In this document: positions 25,474-33,007 of the stretch, piece by piece
Numbering within the stretch: position 1 is the stretch's first letter
How the letters are laid out: every line of letters begins with the position of its first letter
Assembly (NCBI RefSeq): GCF_900455735.1
Contig: NZ_UAUI01000011.1
Coordinates: forward strand, 558,001-622,000
Length of the DNA stretch: 64,000 nucleotides
Reading direction: 5' to 3'
DNA from: Rhodococcus wratislaviensis
GTDB taxonomy: Bacteria > Actinomycetota > Actinomycetes > Mycobacteriales > Mycobacteriaceae
The notes under the pieces: model-generated
The model's database searches: none
Told to the model about the DNA's origin: nothing
What the model saw: the letters and a program-made list of their open reading frames with translations, nothing else
Translations under genes and position numbers: made by a program

Positions 25474-26628
25474 ATGCGTAGACCTCTCCCCACCGCCGTT
25501 GCCGCCGTGGCACTCTCGGCGACACTGCTCACGTCCTGCTCCACCGACTCCGGCACGGCCGAAGCGACCACCACCGACTCGGCCACACCGCGGCTGGCAC
25601 TCAGCTACGACGGCGGTGTGCTGGTTCTCGACGCGCAGAGCCTCGACGTGGTCGGTTCGGCCGAGGTGGACGGATTCACCCGGCTCAACCCCGCAGGCGA
25701 CGACCGGCACGTGCTGGTCAGCACCGGAAACAGCTTCACCGCCCTCGACACCGCCGAACCCGCCCTCACCGACGTCACGTTCGAGGCGAAGACGCCCGGC
25801 CACGTGGTCCGGCACGACGGCAAGACCGTGTTGTTCGACGACGGCACCGGACTCGTGCGCGTGTTCGATCCGGCCGAACTCTCCGACGGCACACCCGACA
25901 CCACCGAGTTCACGACGCCGGAGGCGCATCACGGAGTGGCCGTGGAACTCTCGGACGGCAGCCTGCTCACCACGGTCGGCAACGAGGACGAACGCACCGG
26001 CATCGTCGTACTCGACCGCGACCGCAAGGAGATCGTGCGCAACGAGGACTGCCCCGGCGTGCACGGTGAGGCCGTCGCCGCCGGCGAGACGGTGGTCGTG
26101 GGATGCCAGAACGGCCTGCTGATCTACCGGGACGGCGTCATCACCAAGGTCACCAGCCCGGACCCCTACGGGCGAATCGGAAACCAGGCCGGCGACGAGG
26201 ATTCACCGATAATCCTGGGCGATTACAAGACCGATCCCGACGCCGAACTCGAACGCCCCGAACGAGTCTCGCTCACCGACACCGCCACCGGACAACTCAC
26301 CCTCGTCGACCTGGGCACCAGCTACACGTTCCGCTCGCTCGGGCGAGCCCCGCACGGTGAGGCCCTCGTCCTCGGCACCGACGGCGCCGTGCACGTGATC
26401 GACCCGAACAGCAAGGCGGTGAGCCGCACCGTCGACGTCATCGATCCGTGGACCGAGCCGGACAAGTGGCAGTCGCCGAGGCCCGCGCTGTACGTGCAGG
26501 ACCACACCGCCTACGTGACCGACCCCGCGAACAAGAAGATCCACACGATCGACCTCGACACCTGGGCAGTGTCCGGGCAGGCCGACCTGCCGGAGACCCC
26601 GAACGAGATCACCGGCGTCGCCCGCTGA
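25474..26628 (+). CDS. second AztD-like zinc metallochaperone lipoprotein
   Basis: 384-aa paralogue of the AztD above: the same lipoprotein signal (LLTSC), beta-propeller blades (PRLALSYDGGVLVLDAQSLD) and AHHGVAVELSDG / CPGVHGEAV elements. It lacks the DHGDHTH cluster, having KTPGHVVRHDG at that place, so its metal affinity or partner may differ. The ATG at 25474 was chosen because the MRRPLPT signal peptide starts there; GTG 25465 is possible. 75 nt separates it from aztC, with a Zur-like box between. Confidence 0.85.
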   Translation: MRRPLPTAVAAVALSATLLTSCSTDSGTAEATTTDSATPRLALSYDGGVLVLDAQSLDVVGSAEVDGFTRLNPAGDDRHVLVSTGNSFTALDTAEPALTDVTFEAKTPGHVVRHDGKTVLFDDGTGLVRVFDPAELSDGTPDTTEFTTPEAHHGVAVELSDGSLLTTVGNEDERTGIVVLDRDRKEIVRNEDCPGVHGEAVAAGETVVVGCQNGLLIYRDGVITKVTSPDPYGRIGNQAGDEDSPIILGDYKTDPDAELERPERVSLTDTATGQLTLVDLGTSYTFRSLGRAPHGEALVLGTDGAVHVIDPNSKAVSRTVDVIDPWTEPDKWQSPRPALYVQDHTAYVTDPANKKIHTIDLDTWAVSGQADLPETPNEITGVAR

Positions 26629-26644
26629 TTCGCGTATCGCAGCG

Positions 26645-27064
26645 TCAGTCTTCGGATTTGAGCGGTCCCAGTTCCGCGTCGAGCGCCTCCTGCACCACCG
26701 CCATCGCCGACAACCCGGCGGGGGCGCCGCAGTAGGCGCTCGCGTGGATCACCGCTTCGACGACCTCGGTGCGGGTCAGACCGTTGCGCAGGGCACCCCG
26801 CACGTGACCCTTCAGCTCACCGTGCGCGCGCAGCGCGATGAGCATGCCGAGGTTGAGGAGGCTGCGGCTGCGCCGATCCAGCCCCGGCCGGTTCCACACG
26901 GCGTCCCAGACGTGCTCGGTGACGAACTCCTGCAGCTGCTCACTGTCGGTCCCCGCTGTGCGAGTGAGCGCCCGCTCGACGAAGTCGGCGCCCATCACCT
27001 CACGCCGCACCGTCAGCCCCGCCTCGACGGCCGGACTCCGCTTCCCGGGTTCTTCACTGGTCAT
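26645..27064 (-). CDS. carboxymuconolactone decarboxylase family protein
   Basis: 139-aa CMD-fold protein: SRSLLNLGMLIALRAHGELK, HVRGALRNGLTRTEVVEAVI, HASAYCGAPAGLSAM. The sequence is close to the PcaC type (4-carboxymuconolactone decarboxylase, protocatechuate pathway), including the single HxxxYCG segment rather than a CxxC peroxidase motif. No pca genes are adjacent, so a role in the beta-ketoadipate pathway is possible but not shown by context. Start follows GGAGTG. Confidence 0.85.
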   Translation of the reverse strand: MTSEEPGKRSPAVEAGLTVRREVMGADFVERALTRTAGTDSEQLQEFVTEHVWDAVWNRPGLDRRSRSLLNLGMLIALRAHGELKGHVRGALRNGLTRTEVVEAVIHASAYCGAPAGLSAMAVVQEALDAELGPLKSED

Positions 27065-27107
27065 GGGTTCACTCCTGTTCACAGCGCCTACGTGTTCGAG
27101 AGTCACT

Positions 27108-28655
27108 CTACGAGTCGACGCGATCGGCGCGGGTGAGGGAGACGACGTCGCGGACGGAGTAGGCGTGCGGGACATCCTCCAGCCCACCCTCGTACCGCAG
27201 CCGCCGCGGGAGCAGTCCGTCGGCCGGGTTGACCGACATCTGGGTCCGCGAGCGGGAAATCTTCGATCGCCATCGTCCCGGCCGCGACACGCGCTCGGTC
27301 GCGTCGCCGACCCTCACCACCAGCGGAGTGGCACCGAACCGGATCCGGGCGTAGCCGAGGGCAACCGCCAGGGCGTCGTTCACCCCGGCCGCCGTCGCAC
27401 GACCTCGCTTCCCCGTGCTCAACCCGTGTCCGGGGAGGTCCACGACGACGACGTCGACGCCGTTCTCCGCCAGTTCCGCGGCGAAGGGGGTGAGGTACCG
27501 CGCGTGGAGTCCGGGTGGTGCCGGCAGGACCACGGTGGCTGAGCCACCCGACTCCACGGTGGCTGAGCCGCCCGACCGCGCCGCGTGAACCTCGGCGTGC
27601 ACGGCCCCGGTCGCCGCGGGAATCTGGACGTGCTCGATCCCGCGGCCGTCGACGCCGACGAATTCGGATGCCGGCTCCAGCGCCGCCTCGCAGGCGATGC
27701 GGCGTTCCAGGGCATCTTCCCTGCGCAGCAGGGGTTTCCCCTGTAGCAGGACCATGACGGCCGCCGATTCCCGGGCCGTCAGCGTCGGCGCCCAGCCGGT
27801 CGCCTCGGTCAGGCGCGTCGAATCGACGACGGTCTCCCCCGCGGTCACCCACTGGCCGGAGAACGCGGTGAGTCCGAGCCGGAACGCGACGTTCGCCGCC
27901 ACGACCGCCGGGCGTTCGGGCACGTCGAACATCCGCTGTCCCTGCATCGCCGCGAGGTCGCGGACACCCACCCAGTCCCGCGGTCCGAGGTTGAACGGGC
28001 CCACCAGGTCCTGCTTCGCGGCGCGGTGAAACGCATCCGCCATGTCCCGCTGGTGCAGGAATTGATACGCGGCGTCGTCGGCCCGCGGAAAGGCCCCGAC
28101 CGGGCCGGTGAGCTGGTCGATGCCGTCGTTGGAGAAGTCCGGTCCGATGATGTAGGTGGGCCGCAGCATCGAGATCGCCATCTCCCCCGGGTGGCGGCGC
28201 AGCCACCACTCGGCGTAATGCTCGACCTCGGCCTTGTCGTGGAAATAGTATCGGTCGGGATCGCCTGCGGGATAGACGTCTTCGTTCACCGGCTTCGGAC
28301 GCAGCTCGGGGCCGTACGCGTTGATGCTCGACGCGATCACGACGCGCAGCACGCCTGCCCGGTAAGCGGAGTCGATGACGTTGCGGGAACCCCTCAGGTT
28401 GATGTCGTGGGTCTCCGCCTTGTCCCGGATCTCCTCCACCACGAACGCCAGGTGGACCACGGCCTCGCAGCCACGGAACACCTCCTCGATGCCCGGATCA
28501 CGAATGTCCATCCGGACGGACTCGAGTTTCGGATGTTCGATCGGCAGTTCCCGCCTGGCGAGCCCGATCACCGTGTCGATGTCCGGATCCGCCAGCAGCA
28601 CAGGCAGGATCGCGGCGCCGAAGTCGCTCGTCGCGCCGGTGACGGCCACCTTCAT
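27108..28655 (-). CDS. epimerase-type SDR with C-terminal degenerate alpha/beta-hydrolase-like part
   Basis: 515-aa two-part protein. Residues 1-~320 form an extended SDR (VAVTGATSDFGAAI; SSINAYG; YYFHDKAEVEHY with the catalytic YxxxK equivalent; SMLRPTYIIGP). Residues ~360-515 begin like an alpha/beta hydrolase (DVVVVDLPGHGLSTGKRG) but have no GxSxG. It overlaps the serine-palmitoyltransferase-like gene (ATGA). Epimerase-type SDRs such as CerR reduce 3-ketosphinganine beside Spt in Gram-negative bacteria, which makes that a candidate role (inference). A 24-bp tandem duplication sits between the halves. Confidence 0.75.
   Translation of the reverse strand: MKVAVTGATSDFGAAILPVLLADPDIDTVIGLARRELPIEHPKLESVRMDIRDPGIEEVFRGCEAVVHLAFVVEEIRDKAETHDINLRGSRNVIDSAYRAGVLRVVIASSINAYGPELRPKPVNEDVYPAGDPDRYYFHDKAEVEHYAEWWLRRHPGEMAISMLRPTYIIGPDFSNDGIDQLTGPVGAFPRADDAAYQFLHQRDMADAFHRAAKQDLVGPFNLGPRDWVGVRDLAAMQGQRMFDVPERPAVVAANVAFRLGLTAFSGQWVTAGETVVDSTRLTEATGWAPTLTARESAAVMVLLQGKPLLRREDALERRIACEAALEPASEFVGVDGRGIEHVQIPAATGAVHAEVHAARSGGSATVESGGSATVVLPAPPGLHARYLTPFAAELAENGVDVVVVDLPGHGLSTGKRGRATAAGVNDALAVALGYARIRFGATPLVVRVGDATERVSRPGRWRSKISRSRTQMSVNPADGLLPRRLRYEGGLEDVPHAYSVRDVVSLTRADRVDS
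27530..27577 (-). repeat. 24-bp tandem duplication within the SDR fusion gene
   Basis: Units 27530-27553 and 27554-27577 differ at two bases and encode two copies of the eight-residue unit GGSATV plus two residues, at the linker between the SDR and hydrolase-like halves. The length is a multiple of three, so the frame is kept. Confidence 0.8.
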
Positions 28656-29887
28656 CACGCCGCGGCCTCCCTGACGGTCTCGGAGATCACGTCGACCGCC
28701 CGCCGCAACTGTGTGTCCGTGTGGGTGGCCATGACGCACAGCCGGAGCATCGCCCCCGAGCGGGGAACGGCGGGATAGAGTGCCGCACTGGTGAACACAC
28801 CCCTGTCGAACAGGGCGCGCCAGAGGTTCATCGCCTCGAGGTCGTCGCCGACGTGGACGGACACGATGGGCGTCACGGTCTCACCACCGCCGGGCAGGGG
28901 CGACAACGCACCCACGTCGAGTCCGTTGTCCGCCAGTCCGGACCGCAGGACCGCGGCGTTGTCCAGCGCGCGTCGTGCGCGCTGTTCCCCCTCCTCGCTG
29001 CGGATCAGTCGCACCGCGGCGAGGGACGCCCCCACCGCGGCGGGAACACCGGACGTCGTGAACAGGAAGGCACGGGCATTCACCCGCAGCGAGTCGAGCA
29101 GGTCACGGGACCCCGCGATGAATCCTCCTGTGGAGCTGGGACTCTTGGACAGCGAGGCCATCCGGATGTCGGTGTCGCCGTCGATGCCGAGCAGTTCGGC
29201 GGCGCCGGTCCTCTGCTTGCCGAAGATACCGAGACTGTGCGCCTCGTCCACCATCAGGGCCGCACCGTAGCGGTCGCAGAGTTCGGAGACCGCGCCGAGT
29301 GGGGCGAGATCGCCCTCCATCGAATACAACCCGTCCACGATCACCAGCACCGCGCCGTCCCCGTCTGCGGTGTCCCCGAGAATGCTCTCCAGGTCGGCGA
29401 CGTCGTTGTGACGGAATTTGCGGATCGTCGCACCGGACAGAGCACATCCGTCTCGAATCGACGCGTGGGCGGCAGAGTCGACCGCGACGACGTCGCCCAC
29501 GCCGACGACGGCACTGATGGTGCCGAGATTCGTTTGATAGCCGGTGGTGAAGACCATGGCGTCCTCGGTGCCGTGCCATTCGGCGATTTCCGATTCGAGG
29601 TCGAGGTGCAGGTCCATGGTGCCGTTCAGGAGGCGGCTTCCGGTGATCGCGCCGCCGAACGTATCGAGGGCGTCCTGCGCTCCCTGACGGATGGCGGGGT
29701 GATCGGCCAGCCCGAGATAGTTGTTGGAACCGAGCATGATCCGGTCGGCGCCCTCCACCTGGACGATGGGCGCGGTGGCGGACTCCATCACCCGGAAGTA
29801 CGGACTCACATCGGACTCACGAACTGCCCGGAGCAGATCTACCCGGTCGTCGCCAGCCAGCCTCTGGATCAATCTGTTCGCAGCCAT
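28655..29887 (-). CDS. serine palmitoyltransferase-like alpha-oxoamine synthase
   Basis: 410-aa PLP enzyme of the AOS family (Claisen condensation of an amino acid with acyl-CoA). Features: IMLGSNNYLGLADHPAI, GSRLLNGTMDLHLDLE, AAHASIRDGC, MVDEAHSLGIFG and the PLP-lysine segment SLSKSPSSTGGFIAG. Several of these (GSRxLNGT, HASIxDGC, RKFRHNDVADLE) read closer to bacterial serine palmitoyltransferase than to BioF or KBL (comparison from memory). The ATG at 29887 follows GAGGAG; M at 29914 is an alternative. Coupled to the epimerase-type SDR. BioF or CqsA-like signal synthesis remain alternatives. Confidence 0.8.
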   Translation of the reverse strand: MAANRLIQRLAGDDRVDLLRAVRESDVSPYFRVMESATAPIVQVEGADRIMLGSNNYLGLADHPAIRQGAQDALDTFGGAITGSRLLNGTMDLHLDLESEIAEWHGTEDAMVFTTGYQTNLGTISAVVGVGDVVAVDSAAHASIRDGCALSGATIRKFRHNDVADLESILGDTADGDGAVLVIVDGLYSMEGDLAPLGAVSELCDRYGAALMVDEAHSLGIFGKQRTGAAELLGIDGDTDIRMASLSKSPSSTGGFIAGSRDLLDSLRVNARAFLFTTSGVPAAVGASLAAVRLIRSEEGEQRARRALDNAAVLRSGLADNGLDVGALSPLPGGGETVTPIVSVHVGDDLEAMNLWRALFDRGVFTSAALYPAVPRSGAMLRLCVMATHTDTQLRRAVDVISETVREAAA

Positions 29888-29953
29888 CGATACCAATCTC
29901 CTCGCGGTGTGCATGATCGGAATTTCTCCGTCGATTCGGAGCGGCCGCGGATG

Positions 29954-30024
29954 CGGTTTGGTGGCACCGACCAAACCGGATTACTCCTCACTCCGAATAT
30001 CCCTATGGATCTCCCTGGAGATCC
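29954..30024. promoter_or_regulatory. inverted repeats between Spt-like and divergent acyl-CoA-dehydrogenase-like genes
   Basis: CGGTTTGGT (29954-29962)-N7-ACCAAACCG (29970-29978) is a perfect inverted repeat, and GGATCTCC-CT-GGAGATCC (30007-30024) a second. They lie in the 168-bp divergent promoter region and are candidate operators for an unlinked regulator; none is encoded next door. Confidence 0.5.
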
Positions 30025-30055
30025 GGAATTTCCGCGAACACATTCGAGGAGTGTC

Positions 30056-31171
30056 ATGACCGCATTGATGGCCCGTGAACACGCAGCGCTGAAGTCGTAT
30101 CTGCCCGACCTCGCCACCTACCTGGACGAGACACCACTGCTGACGCTGGAGGGCCGGGACAGCGGGACGATCGGGCGCTTCCGGGACGCGGGCGGTACCG
30201 CTCTGACCATTCCGAAGGAGTCCGGCGGGCTGGGCGCCTCCGCCCTGGACTCCGTGCGGGTCCAACGGGCGATCGGGAGCAGGTCGCCGTCTCTCGGCGC
30301 CGCCACCACCATGCACCATCTGTCGCTCGCCACCCTCAACGAGTTCGCGCAGGAGGGCACGGACGAGGACCGCGCGCTGATCACGAGCCTCGTGGAACAA
30401 CGCGCCGTCGTCGCCTCCGGCTTCTCCGAGGGCGTCACCGGCGGCAACGTCTTCATCCCCACGATGACCGCCACCAGGACCGGGTCGAGCTACCTCGTCA
30501 ACGGCAGCAAGAAGCCGTGCAGTCTGTCGAGTTCGATGGACCTGCTCACCGCCAGCGTGGAGGTCGACACCGGTGAGCGGGCGATCGCGCTGATCCCCGC
30601 CGGCACGCCGGGCATTTCGGTGCGCCCGTTCTGGGAGAGCTGGATCCTCGCGGGAGCCGAGAGCGACGAGGTGCACCTCGAGGACGTCGAGGTGCCCGCC
30701 GACCTCGTCCTCCTCAACGGCGCCGACGACCCCGACGGCCGACACGAGATGACCGGGTACCTGTGGTTCGGCATGCTCGTCACCGCGAATTACCTGGGCG
30801 CGGCCAGCGCTCTGCTCGAGCGGCTACTGGCGGCAGGCAAGGACGACTACGAGGGTTACGTGCGCGCCGCCGCCGACGTGGAGAACGCGATGGCCGCGAT
30901 CGAGAACATCGCCCGCGCCGTCGACGAAGGCGAACGCGGACAAGACATCTCGGTTCGGCTGTTGTTCTCGCGCATTGCGATTCGCGACGCACTCGTCCGC
31001 GCGTCCGCGGCGGCCGTCGAGTCGCTCGGCGGGATCGCGTTCATCACGTCCTCCGATATCGGCTACCTCGCCGCCGCCGTCCACGCATTCGCCTTCCACC
31101 CGCCGTCACGGCGTTCGGTCTCCGAATCGCTCGCCAAGTTCCACGCCGGAGACGAGTTCGCCTTCGTCTGA
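30056..31171 (+). CDS. acyl-CoA dehydrogenase-like protein
   Basis: 371-aa member of the acyl-CoA dehydrogenase superfamily, divergent subclass: TIPKESGGLGASALDSVRVQ, ATTMHHLSLATLNEFAQEGT, VNGSKKPCSLSSSMDLL. The normal C-terminal catalytic Glu segment is not recognisable, so it may act as a monooxygenase-type or non-dehydrogenating member. ATG at 30056 with GAGGAG; long in-frame upstream extension is spurious. It shares a divergent promoter with the Spt-like/SDR pair and may supply or modify its acyl substrate (inference). Confidence 0.8.
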   Translation: MTALMAREHAALKSYLPDLATYLDETPLLTLEGRDSGTIGRFRDAGGTALTIPKESGGLGASALDSVRVQRAIGSRSPSLGAATTMHHLSLATLNEFAQEGTDEDRALITSLVEQRAVVASGFSEGVTGGNVFIPTMTATRTGSSYLVNGSKKPCSLSSSMDLLTASVEVDTGERAIALIPAGTPGISVRPFWESWILAGAESDEVHLEDVEVPADLVLLNGADDPDGRHEMTGYLWFGMLVTANYLGAASALLERLLAAGKDDYEGYVRAAADVENAMAAIENIARAVDEGERGQDISVRLLFSRIAIRDALVRASAAAVESLGGIAFITSSDIGYLAAAVHAFAFHPPSRRSVSESLAKFHAGDEFAFV

Positions 31172-31190
31172 CCCCGCCGCGGTCCGGGCT

Positions 31191-31229
31191 GTCGGTGGCC
31201 GGGGATATAAAGGTCCCCGGACCACCGAC
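31191..31229 (+). terminator. strong hairpin between acyl-CoA-dehydrogenase-like and YjbR genes
   Basis: 31191-31205 pairs with 31214-31229 over 15 bp with one bulge (GTCGGTGG..CGGGGA / TCCCCGG..CCACCGAC), loop TATAAAGG. It is most simply the terminator of the upstream gene, 20 nt after its stop, but it is also close (20 nt) to the YjbR start and could lie in that leader. Confidence 0.6.
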
Positions 31230-31248
31230 CGCCCGACCAGGAGCTGTG

Positions 31249-31605
31249 ATGCCCACCGAACACGACGTGCGCGCGATGATGCTGGCGTTGCCGGAGGCGC
31301 ACGAGGTCGTGATCGCCAACTGGGGTGATCAGCCGACCTTCCGCGTGCGCAAGAAGATGTTCGGTCTCGTCGGGTACGGCGCCCCCACCGTGTGCCTCAA
31401 AGCGACGAAGGAAACGCAGGCGGCTCTGCTGCAGGAGGATCCCGACGTCTTCCTGGTCGCGCCGTTCTTCGGCCGGTGGGGCTGGATCGACGTCGTCCTC
31501 GACCGTGTCGACACCGACGAACTGGCCGAACTCGTCGAGGAGGCGTGGCGTCTCACCGCCCCGAAGCGCGTCGTGGCGGCGTACGACGCCGGGGGGCACC
31601 CCTAG
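31249..31605 (+). CDS. MmcQ/YjbR family protein
   Basis: 118-aa CyaY-like-fold protein (RAMMLALPEAHEVVIANWGD, QPTFRVRKKMFGLVG, WIDVVLDRVDTDELAELVEE). The family is called double wing-motif DNA-binding; physiological role unknown. AGGAGC precedes the ATG at 31249. The TAG stop shares CTAG with the convergent TIGR01777 gene stop. Confidence 0.87.
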   Translation: MPTEHDVRAMMLALPEAHEVVIANWGDQPTFRVRKKMFGLVGYGAPTVCLKATKETQAALLQEDPDVFLVAPFFGRWGWIDVVLDRVDTDELAELVEEAWRLTAPKRVVAAYDAGGHP

Positions 31606-32948
31606 TCCGTCGTGAACCGCCCGAGCTGGTGGCGCAGCGCCGTGTCGAGGTCGGGGCGCCGGAACCGGTGACCGCGGTCGAGGAGCTTGCCCGGGGTGAC
31701 GCGCTGATCGGCGAGGGCGAGTTCGCGCGCGCCCTGCTCGCCGAGCAGGAGCTTCGGGCCGAAATCGGGGACCGGGAGGAACGCCGGCCGGTGCAGCACC
31801 GACGCCAGGACTGCGGTGTACTCCTCGTTGCGAACCGGGTTCGGCGCCACCGCGTTGACCGGACCGCTCAACCCCGCATCGACGACGGCGCGGTGGTAGA
31901 CGTCGATCAGATCGTCGATGTCGATCCACGACAACCACTGCGTTCCGGCACCGAGACGACCTCCGAGTCCGACCTCGAACAGCGGCCGTTGCAGGCGCAG
32001 AACGCCGCCGCTCGGCGACTGGACGATCCCCGTGCGGACGTGGACCACCCGCAGTCCTGCGTCGGCGGCCGGCTTCGCTGCGTCCTCCCAGTCCGCCACG
32101 ACATCGGCGAGGAAGCCGTCGCCCCGCGGGTCCTGCTCGTGGAGCACCTCGTCGCCCCGGTCGGGGCCGTAGTACCCGATCGCCGACGCACCGACGAAGA
32201 TCTTCGGTCCCTGCCCGGACGCTGCGGCGACTTCCGCCAGCCTTCGGGTGGGCTCGATGCGACTGTCCCTGATCGCCCGGCGATGACCGTCGGTGAACCG
32301 TCCCGCGATGGATGCGCCGGCGAGGTGAATCACGGCGTCGACTCCGTCGAGCAGGTCCGCGGCAGGAGCGTCGGGGTTCCAGCGCCGCTCGTCGGGTGTG
32401 CTGGGAGCGCGGCGCACTAAGCGAACCACCCGGTGCCCGCCGGTGCTCAGGAACGCGGTGAGGGCGGAGCCGACGAGACCGGAGCTCCCCGTCACCGCGA
32501 CGGTGAGGGGACCCGGCAGGAGGGTGGACGCCCAGTGGTGCCGGTCCATGTCGTCGGCGAGCTGGCGATGGCGGTAGACGAACGTCGATCGGAGGAAGTG
32601 GCCGGGCACGATGGTGTCGACCCGGTCGGTGACCCGGGTCCGGCCCTCTGACACGACGTCGAACGTGTGCGTGTGCCGCCACGGCACCAGCAGTCGCAGC
32701 GGCAGGGCAGCCGAATAGTCGACGAACCGGTGCGGAGGGTCGTACTCCTTCGCGTCGTGCTGCGCGATCCACGTCAGGCCGCCGGGCAGGCGCAGTTCGG
32801 CACGACCCGATTCCAGAGACTCGGATTCCTTCGCGAGACTCAGTGGCTGCCAGGGTGGTGACAGCCGGGTGAACGCCCCGGCCCTCGTGTGCCAGGCGAA
32901 CAACTCGTCCCGCGAGGCCTCGACCACACTCGAATGCACGATGCCCAT
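31602..32948 (-). CDS. SRPBCC-TIGR01777 fusion (nucleotide-sugar-epimerase-like)
   Basis: 448 aa. Residues 1-~150 resemble a SRPBCC ligand-binding domain (VHSSVVEASRDELFAWHTRA; DRVDTIVPGHFLR). Residues ~150-448 are a TIGR01777/SulA-like SDR: VAVTGSSGLVGSALTAFLS, AVIHLAGASIAGRF, GASAIGYYGPDRGDE, WEDAAKPAADAGLRV. These fusions are common in actinobacteria with no known substrate. It is divergent from the NmrA/DUF2867 gene with a 59-bp gap, and both contain SDR plus SRPBCC-like parts, suggesting related work. Confidence 0.9.
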   Translation of the reverse strand: MGIVHSSVVEASRDELFAWHTRAGAFTRLSPPWQPLSLAKESESLESGRAELRLPGGLTWIAQHDAKEYDPPHRFVDYSAALPLRLLVPWRHTHTFDVVSEGRTRVTDRVDTIVPGHFLRSTFVYRHRQLADDMDRHHWASTLLPGPLTVAVTGSSGLVGSALTAFLSTGGHRVVRLVRRAPSTPDERRWNPDAPAADLLDGVDAVIHLAGASIAGRFTDGHRRAIRDSRIEPTRRLAEVAAASGQGPKIFVGASAIGYYGPDRGDEVLHEQDPRGDGFLADVVADWEDAAKPAADAGLRVVHVRTGIVQSPSGGVLRLQRPLFEVGLGGRLGAGTQWLSWIDIDDLIDVYHRAVVDAGLSGPVNAVAPNPVRNEEYTAVLASVLHRPAFLPVPDFGPKLLLGEQGARELALADQRVTPGKLLDRGHRFRRPDLDTALRHQLGRFTTD

Positions 32949-33007
32949 GACCCGACCTTAGTCGCCACAGCGGGCGAGGCGGTGACAACGACGAGTAGCG
33001 TGTGGGA

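Noticed and set aside
28721-30055. In-frame N-terminal extension of the acyl-CoA-dehydrogenase-like gene across the Spt-like gene
   Set aside because: It is antisense to a conserved PLP enzyme; the ATG at 30056 has a strong GAGGAG site and gives normal family length.
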